From NCBI GenBank assembly GCA_036250195.1, contig JAVHZZ010000005.1:133384147-133448146 (forward strand): a DNA stretch of 64,000 nucleotides, in the 5' to 3' direction. Positions 55,920 through 64,000 of the stretch are shown here, one piece after another. The DNA comes from Mixophyes australis. Its lineage: Eukaryota; Chordata; Amphibia; Anura; Limnodynastidae. The first letter of the stretch is position 1. Each line of letters starts with the position of its first letter. The position numbers were made by a program, and so were the translations under genes. A model generated the notes under the pieces. That model had not been told where the DNA came from. It ran no database searches and saw nothing but the letters and a program-made list of their open reading frames with translations.

Positions 55920-57530
55920 CTAGGTTAATCTATCTGGACAACTTTTTTTTAACATGTCCGTAAGTGGAGCAGCTCTAGTGGCGAAGTGGCTTACAAACCG
56001 CCTGTAGTAACCTACTAAGCCTAAAAAGGTTCTTAACTGTGACTTTTTCTCTGGTCTTGTCCAATTTTTGACTGCCTCCACTTTGTCTAGCTGGGGTTTT
56101 ACATGCCCTCGACCAACAATGTACCCCAAATATTTGGCTTCTCTCATGGCTATGGCACATTTCTCTTGGTTAGCTGTTAACCCTGTGGACCGTAATGAAG
56201 CTAAGACCGCCTCAACTTTGGCTAAATGTGATCCCCAGTCTGGGGTATAACTCACTATATCCTCCAAGCAAGCAGCTGCATAAGCTGTGTGAGGTCGTAG
56301 CAATTTATTCATAGCCCTTTGGAAGGTGGCAGGTGCCCCATGCAACCCAAAGGGTAGGACTTTATATTGATAGAGACCATCAGGGGAGGAAAATGCAGTC
56401 TTTGGCTTGGCCGTGGAAGTCAGGGGAACTTGCCAATAACCATTTGTTAGATCAAGGGTTGTTAAATAATTGCTACCAGCAAGATTTTCCACTAGTTCAT
56501 CCACACGTGGTATCGGATAGGCATCAAACTGTGACCTACTGTTTAGGCACCTAAAGTCATTGCAGAACCTAATTGTCCCATTGGGTTTCGGGACAAGCAC
56601 AATGGGACTATTCCATTCACTAGTGGACTCTTCAATTACATCTAACTGGAGCATCTTCTCGACCTCCTTTCTCACGTCCACCCGTCTGGCTTCTGGAATA
56701 CGATATGGCTTCTGCTTGGCAATGACTCCTGGCGCAGTGACAATGTCGTGTTCGATTAAGGAAGTGTGCCCAGGAATGGAAGAGAAGACATCCCTGTTCC
56801 CGCGAATCATTTCTTCAGTCTGTTGTCTCTGCTGAATGGACAAGGCTGGCTCTATGGGCACTTCAGAATTTTCAATGTCAGTACTCACTACCTGAGGAGA
56901 GGTTTCCTCATCATGCCAGGGTTTAAGGAGGTTCACATGATATATTTGCTCCTCCCTTCTCCTACCTAACTGGTGGACTCTGTAATTGACAGGACCGACA
57001 GCCTCTAGAACTTCATATGGACCCTGCCAATGGGCGAAAAGTTTGCTTACCTGGGTAGGAACCAGGACTAGGACCTTGTCCCCAGGCTTGAAAGATCGAA
57101 CATCATCACTTTTGTCATAACTTTTCTTCTGTCGTTCCTGAGCCTCTTTTACATGTTGCGGCACAATGGGCCCTATCTTTCCTAGCCTCTCATACATTTG
57201 GGACACAAATTGTACCAGATTTGGCTCCCTGGGACCTTGCTGCTCCCACCCTTCTTTTAACATATCCAAGAAACCCCTGGGCTGTCTCCCAAACAATAAC
57301 TCAAAGGGACTAAACTCTGTTGAAGCTTGAGCTACCCCACGGATGGCAAACATCAAATAGGGAATAAGAGTGTCCCGATCTCTTTTTTCTTGAGCCACTG
57401 CTTTCCTGAGCATGTGCTTTAATGTGCGGTTAAAGCGTTCCACCAAGCCAACTGTTTGTGGATGGTATACAGAGGTGTGAAGCGCCGTAACCCCTAGCAA
57501 CTGGCACATGTCCTTCATCAGTTTAGACAT
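55920..57530 (-). pseudogene. Gmr1-like integrase C-terminal half fused to RT
   Basis: A 536-codon open frame. Residues 1-35 end the integrase core (VYHPQTVGLVERFNRTLK with the catalytic Glu). 146-172 are the C-terminal domain (SFKPGDKVLVLVPT, then GPY) and 198-205 HVNLLKPW. RT begins at about residue 260: ESTSEWNSPIVLVPKPNG, then LDLTNGYWQVPL (first catalytic Asp at 360), LPFGLHGAPATFQ, and the catalytic box as CLEDIV (421-426; usually YxDD). GLVGYYRRFVSHF ends RT. The Tyr and first Asp of the box are replaced (codons at 56259-56270). The direct run from integrase into RT proves the domain order. Confidence 0.92.
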
Positions 57531-57557
57531 GAATGGAGTACCCTGGTCTGTGAGAAT

Positions 57558-58118
57558 TTATTTGGGTATTCCCAAGCTTGTAAACATCAATACAAGTTCT
57601 TTAGCTATGGTGCTGGACTTTATGTTTCGTAGGGGAATTGTCTCTGGATACCTGGTTGCATAGTCAAGCACCACTAGTATATATTGGTGTCCACGTGCGG
57701 ATTTTTCCAGGGGCCCCACAAGTTCCATAGCTATCCCTTCAAAGGGAACTTGTACTATTGGTATTGGAATGAGAGGTGCCCTGTACATGGGTTTGAGACA
57801 GGTTCTCTGACAAATGGGACAGGACCGGCAATACTTTTTCACTGCCATGTGTACCCCGGGCCAGTAAAACCTAAGCAGAACTCGTTCCCGTGTTTTATCC
57901 TCCCCTAGGTGTCCCCCACAGACATGTGTATGTGCTGCTTTTAACACTAGGGTTACATGGACCTGAGGAACCATTAATTGTTCTACTTTTTCCCCCTGTA
58001 CATTAGTAACTCTATACAGGAAATTATTTTTAACAATAAAATATGGTATACCTTCTGCAGGCTGGGCGGCTTTCGCTACCCCATTTACCTCAGTCACACT
58101 TTTAAAGGCATGTTCCAA
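57558..58118 (-). pseudogene. Gmr1-like integrase zinc finger and core start
   Basis: Residues of this 186-codon frame show the HHCC finger (HTHVCGGHLGEDKTRERVLL, then CRSCPICQ). The start of the core follows, where the usual MDLVGPL has become MELVGPL, changing the first catalytic Asp to Glu. DYATRYPE follows. The frame ends at a TAA at about 57555-57557. The sequence right after it (ILTDQGTPF, with the second catalytic Asp) reads in the same frame into the 536-codon ORF, so one nonsense codon is the only break here. Confidence 0.9.
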
Positions 58119-58250
58119 AGTGGCATCATTAAGTTGGTTTTAAGCAAAGTCCTGCAAAGGAAACAAAATTAGTATTGCGGACCAGTCCGTATCCTCACTG
58201 ACAGGCGGGATGGGCTCATCTGCGACATCACCGACCAATGCTAGTTTGGA

Positions 58251-58517
58251 CTATCCATGTTTCCCCACAGTTGGATGCTTTTGTGGAACTCCTGCTTTGA
58301 CTCCCAGGATGGCATTCCGGTTTGGCGGTTCCCAAAGATTTATGTCCAGATGTTGTGGATTCTTAGGCGGTTCCTTTAAGACCAGGCTTCCGACGGTTGC
58401 ATCAGTTGCCGGCATGTCCGGCCGGATCCGCTCACCGAGGACATCATTAAACAGTGGGAAGTCTCTGCCCAAAATTAGTGGATATGGGAGTTTAGGTGCT
58501 ATGGCAGCTACCACCAT
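58251..58517 (-). pseudogene. Gmr1-like protease C-terminal part
   Basis: The frame starts MVVAAIAPKLPYPLILGRDF; LILGRDF is the conserved end motif of retropepsin-type proteases. It overlaps the end of the gag frame by about 10 bases in another frame, so a frameshift separates it from the active-site part. It continues toward integrase with no clear domain. Confidence 0.7.
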
Positions 58518-59632
58518 AACAGTTTTGTCTTTGAGTGTGACTGGTAGTATTGTTCTTTCATACTCCTCTGTTGTGCCATGTACGCATGAACTTTCACTTT
58601 GGGCAACCGAGAAGTTATGGTTTCGGGTAAAGCAGAGCTGGAAACTAATGAGAGTTCACTCCCCGAGTAAACCAAGGCCAGAACAAGGTTTTGGTTGATT
58701 AGCACAGTCACCCGGAACAAACAAGTACTTCCTGATGTGGGACTCATGGTAAAACAGCTTGGAAATGCAGGCCCAATACGTGCCACGGAACAGTCCATGG
58801 GTTCCGGTAGTTTAGGACACTCTGCCTTAAAGTGGCCTGGCTCAAAACATTCAAAACACTTCAGATTAGACAGCTTTGCACCTGGCCCTCTGTCCGTAGC
58901 AGTTTTGCCATTGGGCCCTGTGGCAAGGATTGTCAAACCTGGCTTTTGGCGTGGCAGCGGCTTAGGCACAAATGCAGGTTCTTTAGTCAATTGCTGTAGC
59001 GCACAAAACCTTTCTACCACGGTGGCAAGCTCTTCATAAGTTTGTGGGTCTGATTGCAGAACCCACCTTTGCAAATCGCGGTTCAGCCCCCGGATGCAGT
59101 GATCTTTCGCCAAAACTTCAATAATCCGAGAAGGCGAATTCTCCTCAGACTGCAGCCATTTCTTTAAAATTTTAGAAAGCTCAGCCACTTGCGCTCTGAC
59201 TGGTTTTTCTTTATCATAGCGCCATTGTTGATAGCGCTGGGCTCGGCCTGGCCCGGAAACTCCAATGCGAGCCAATATCTCAGACTTTAGGCACAGATAA
59301 TCAGAGGCCCGTTCCTCATCTAGATCCATATAAGCTCGCTGAGCTTCACCAGTCAGATATGGCGCCAGTCTCTCAGCCCAATTTTTAGGAGGCCATTTTG
59401 CCCTTTTTGCAAGTCTTTCGAAAGACACCAGATATGCTTTTACGTCATCAGCTGGTGACATTTTCTGGAGAACAGGACCAGGTGGTTCATTTCTGTGATG
59501 CCTCACCTGGCTTAACTCTTCTCTTAAGAGGCTTGTGTTTTCCACCTGTGCCTCGGTGACTTGTAGCATCTGAGCTTGCTGCTGTTGCTGCGCAGCGGCC
59601 ACATTCACGAGGGTTCTCAGTACTTCCTCCAT
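58508..59632 (-). pseudogene. Gmr1-like gag (SCAN-like capsid) and protease start
   Basis: A 374-codon ORF from an ATG 66 bases inside the 5' LTR boundary. Residues about 8-45 are a Gln-rich coiled-coil-like N-terminus and 58-120 a capsid N-terminal part (SPADDVKAYLVSFERLAKRA). Residues about 124-210 resemble the SCAN domain: RAQRYQQWRYD, then KKWLQSEEN, IIEVLAKDH, LQRWVLQSDP and VVERF. The SCAN domain of vertebrate zinc-finger proteins is known to derive from Gmr1-like capsids. Residues 259-272 form a CCHC knuckle (CFECFEPGHFKAEC). The protease active site is at 322-324, reading YSG where DSG/DTG is expected (codon 58667-58669). Confidence 0.9.
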
Positions 59633-59678
59633 GTTGACGTCTGCGCGGGTTGGGTAGCGGAAACTTGCTTCCCAGAGG

Positions 59679-59696
59679 ATCCCACTCCTGATACTA
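59679..59696 (-). promoter_or_regulatory. Primer-binding site, tRNA-Leu type
   Basis: Two bases after the 5' LTR on the minus strand, TAGTATCAGGAGTGGGAT matches the complement of the 3' end of tRNA-Leu(CAG) (TGGTGTCAGGAGTGGGAT) at 16 of 18 positions; both differences are G to A. It would prime minus-strand DNA synthesis. Confidence 0.8.
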
Positions 59697-59698
59697 CT

Positions 59699-60196
59699 TG
59701 TGCCAAGAGCCTGCTACTGCAGAAGCACACGCGTACAATTTCTTCCTTTTTATGGTTCTTTATTGTCAGGATGGTAATAATGTTTTGACACCGTATACTT
59801 GCACAGCATTTATGGAGACCCTCAACGCTTACTATACATAGTCCAGCTCTCTGTCCAGATCAGCCAGCTAGCCCAGCATTGATCTCCCTGAACAATGAAA
59901 CAAGCAGAGTTTTATACTTGACACTCCTCCCACAGGCCTAGCTTGATGGACTGGTGACACACCCATCTTCTCTTTAAAAGGAAACGCCCATCCCTGGCTC
60001 TGTTTAGACTATCAGACCCACCCTGTCTGTTTGCTGAGAGGAAGCAGCTTTTAAATCATGTAAGTAAACCAATTTTAAACTACACATATGTTTTTACCTG
60101 GTTTAATCTCCACCTAGGTACATAACTGTGCCAATGTTTTACTCTACTTCCCTGCTTTCTCTGCATATTGCCAGCTAAATGCCTCCTTTTATTACT
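59699..60196 (-). repeat. 5' LTR of the Gmr1-like element
   Basis: Plus strand starts TGTGCCAAGAGCCTGC; the other end reads CCTTTTATTAC before a TA tract. Very similar to the 3' LTR, differing at scattered single bases. Confidence 0.92.
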
Positions 60197-60214
60197 ATAT
60201 ATATATATATATAT

Positions 60215-61459
<1,245 letters not shown>

Positions 61460-62020
61460 CTCGCTCTCAGAATAAGTTTGTATTAAGGATCCTAATGTGT
61501 ACCCCTCCAATCTGCGTTTCGCAGCAGAATGCAAGATTTGCTAGACAAAGCAACACTTTTCCAGTCTTCAACTGTCCAGCTTTAGTTTTTTTAGTTACTG
61601 TGGTGTTGCCTTCCTTGCAATTTCAACCCGTCTGTTAATGAGAGGTCAGAGGAGTATGGCCAAATTGTTTTTGCCCACAGGATATTTTTTGTTTTGCACA
61701 CCATTTCCTTTTTACTCTGCAGAATGGGTGAAAATCCCATGACATCATCAGTTATTGATATATTCAACAAACACCATCTGGCACCAGCAATGATTACATG
61801 GTCAGTCACTTATCACATTTCTTCCCTATCTTGGTGTTTAGTTTGAACAACAGTTAATCCTCTTGACCATGTCTGCATGCTTTTATGTATGACTCTGTTC
61901 CATTTGATTGGCTGATTAGATATTTGCTCAGACCAATATACAGAGTGTTGTGCTTGGAAAGCCCAAGCGCCCTTTTGTAATTTAACCAATTCTGGGCAGT
62001 AGTGTGTGGGTTTGTTAGGG
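61460..62020. other. No recognised feature
   Basis: Intron sequence. ORF 61591-61809 on the minus strand has no recognisable domain. Confidence 0.45.
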
Positions 62021-62122
62021 AATTTAGACTGTAAGCTCCAATAGGGTAGGGACTGATGTGAGTGTGTTCTCTGTACAGCGCTGCGGAATTAGTGGTGCTA
62101 TATAAATAAATGGTGATGATGG
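62021..62122 (+). repeat. L2/CR1-type 3' tail (SINE or LINE end)
   Basis: CTGTAAGCTCCAATAGGGTA, CTCTGTACAGCGCTGCGGAA and a TATAAATAAATGGTGATGATGG end resemble the short 3' tails of L2-like elements. These end in short TGATG-type repeats. No coding part. Confidence 0.55.
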
Positions 62123-62137
62123 TTTTTTGAATAAGTG

Positions 62138-63115
62138 TGTGACCGGATGGATCGCCTATGCCACCCTGACTTTTGTTGCTGGAAACCGGCTGAGCTTACT
62201 ATGCCACTGTTCCCTTACGTTATCCCAAATGCACCCTCTTTTTTCTGGGTAACTTTCACTGCTAGTGTACTTCTGTGCTGGTACACTTGGGCTGGTAACT
62301 CCGGACCTCTTACTATGGATCAGGGTTGCTTTGGATGGATCCCCCCTGGCCTATCACACTGATCAGAGCTGCTGGGTAGCGGCAGAGCGGTGGTACTAGA
62401 GACCTGGGTCCAAACCTCAGAAACAGCAGGTGAAAGGATTAGATTTAGGGTCTAATCTGCAGCTAAAAGTATTACAGCAATATTGGAGAAGTTGTCAAGC
62501 AGGGTCTTGAAGCAAAGAGTGCTGTTTTATTTTGCTCAGGTGCCCTGACAAGGACAGTTCCACTGATTAAAGGTATCAGTGGTCAGGTCAGATGGAACAT
62601 CAGAATGATACATTTCAGTGTACAGTGTACAGCTTTTTATACAGATTTGGGTACAGGCTATTTTTAGAATCAGGATGTAACCTTTCTACCAAAACAGATT
62701 TACATGCATTGCAAAGCTAACAATATTTACATTTATCTATGATATCTTACAAATTTAGTGATGTCCTGCATTTTTTTAGATACAGGAAATCTAGTAGCAA
62801 GGTCTTAATTAACCCTTCCTGTCTTCAAAAGGCCTCGCACAAACAATCCATTTCCCCTCATCACAGTACACAAAGGGCTTCCATCCACATAGGTTTATTG
62901 TATCAGATATATACCTTAAGAAATAATACATTTCCTCTAGCAAGGCTAAACAAGAAACACATTTCTTCCCCTGGTCTCAGAAATTAAAGATTTCCCTTAC
63001 CAAAATATACACAATATCAAAAATAAGTGCATGTGCAATTATATAAATAAGCGCCCTGCGCTCTTTCCTTTAAATAAATTTATACCGTAAGTTATTTATA
63101 TGTGATCCAATCGCA
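62138..63115 (-). mobile_element. Solo LTR, Gmr1-like family, with TSD AAGTG
   Basis: 978 bp; plus strand starts TGTGACCGGATGGATCG and ends GTGATCCAATCGCA. The duplication AAGTG is at 62133-62137 and 63116-63120. Minus orientation, like 27244-28327, with a deletion in U5 relative to that copy (around 62235). Confidence 0.9.
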
Positions 63116-63120
63116 AAGTG

Positions 63121-64000
63121 AAACACCTTTTATTAAAAAAGAAAAAAAAACAGTGAGCTTGCAACACCTGGTTGCAATGCTATCTGAGTTGTGGATAAAT
63201 AAATGCATTTCACATCTCTGGTAACTTTCCTTCCCCCTTAGATATTGATTTCCATGATCATAGCATGCCAAAGTTGTTCTTTCATAGCTTACTTATTAAA
63301 TGAAATGTAGACCATTACATACCGGACAGATAATCTTAATATTCACTTAGTTGGCAAAGATGACGTGTTAATAAATAATGAAGATTGAATGAGTGCTTTT
63401 TAATGGACTTCTAAAACAGCATGGTGTAGATACTGAGCATAGACATGTCTGAGTAGTTAAAAAAAAAAAAAAAAAATCAATGGTTACAGCTCATGAAAGC
63501 ACTTCACTAACTGTAATTAAAGAAGCGTGTTTTATAGTGAACATGTTTGCTAACTCAACATCTTTCAAGTCAGGCAGATGTGTTGAGTTGTGTTTTTGTT
63601 TTGTATTCTTTTTTTTTTGTTTTGTCTTTTAAATCTGAAGTCATAACTACCATGTTAACACTTTAAATATATGGTAAGTTTGTACCAGTTAATTGAAAGT
63701 GTGTTTGTATGGTTATTTAAAGATAAACTGAGATTAACACACTAATGATATAAATGCACATAATTTCACAAATTAGCATTTTGAAATGTTTTGACACATT
63801 TCATCTTAAAATATAAAAACTTCATAATTGATTGAAGTCAAGTATTTGTCCATGTGATTACTATGTCATGTTTACACAAACAGTGGCTATCACTTCTTCT
63901 TTTTTAATTTTTCACATTTAAATGTTCTTTCATGTTGGATTCAAAATGGATTTGTTTGTGAAATCTTGACAATTACGAATACAACACACAAACGCTAAAT
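63121..64000. other. Intronic sequence, no recognised feature
   Basis: AT-rich with an A-run at 63460-63475 and several T-runs. No exon of the host gene and no transposon ends found. Confidence 0.5.

Larger units (their letters stand above)
54929..60196 (-). mobile_element. Gmr1-like Ty3/gypsy retrotransposon, full length
   Basis: A 5.27 kb element with two 498-bp LTRs. Minus-strand order: 5' LTR, primer-binding site, gag with SCAN-like capsid, protease, integrase, RT, RNase H, polypurine tract, 3' LTR. Integrase before RT is the order of Ty1/copia but the domains are gypsy-type, which defines the Gmr1-like lineage known from fish and other deuterostomes. It sits in the TA tract between two inverted copies of repeat R, antisense to the host gene. 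It has one nonsense codon, frameshifts in RNase H and changed catalytic residues. Confidence 0.93.

Overview
The window looks like intronic DNA of a vertebrate gene in a large, transposon-rich genome, most likely an anuran amphibian. Two short + strand exons encode consecutive parts of a polypeptide N-acetylgalactosaminyltransferase closest to GALNT1. They lie at 26404-26570 and 53287-53494, joined by matching splice phases across a 26.7 kb intron. Nearly everything else is mobile DNA: Tx1-like and L1-like LINEs, a class I-type endogenous retrovirus, Ty3/gypsy elements of two lineages, hAT, pogo/Tigger and mariner transposons, and several foldback elements. The mix (Tx1 LINE, Gmr1-like gypsy, chromovirus, L2) fits a frog or another non-mammalian vertebrate. 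The species cannot be named from sequence alone.

Layout. 1-5384: decayed endogenous retrovirus on the minus strand, split by a chromovirus-type solo LTR with 5-bp target duplications. 5385-14690: remains of a minus-strand Gmr1-like gypsy element (3' LTR, polypurine tract, RNase H/RT, and an integrase fragment further right), with a Tx1-like LINE between the pieces and a hairpin MITE in the LTR. 15440-17414: second hairpin MITE and a rearranged LTR cluster. 18014-20530: a four-element nest (hAT holding an LTR and a second hAT, which holds a Tigger-like element). 21266-25449: foldback and MITE-like elements, a solo LTR and a compact hAT. 26404-26570: exon. 27244-39475: LTR, L2 relic, foldback element, and a minus-strand L1-type LINE split by a plus-strand L1-type LINE (13-bp duplication) and by a solo LTR (5-bp duplication). 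40050-41940: GC-rich block with a CAG-like repeat ORF. 42950-46910: TA microsatellites, a large inverted repeat and a mariner relic. 47037-52872: complete chromodomain gypsy element with both LTRs and matching GGCAG duplications. 53287-53494: exon. 54929-60196: complete Gmr1-like element. 60215-61440: palindromic repeat and long TA tract. 62138-63115: another solo LTR.

The most notable object is the Gmr1-like retrotransposon at 54929-60196. Its integrase is encoded before reverse transcriptase, a copia-like order in a gypsy element. Its capsid resembles the SCAN domain, and its primer-binding site matches tRNA-Leu. Protease, integrase and reverse transcriptase each have an altered catalytic motif, so this copy looks dead. 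A second family with the same gene order (RNase H directly abutting polypurine tract and LTR at 6556) supplies the seven or so copies of a ~1.08 kb LTR scattered over the window; three solo copies still have perfect 5-bp duplications.

Most coding retroelements are antisense to the host gene. That is the usual pattern for insertions tolerated in introns.
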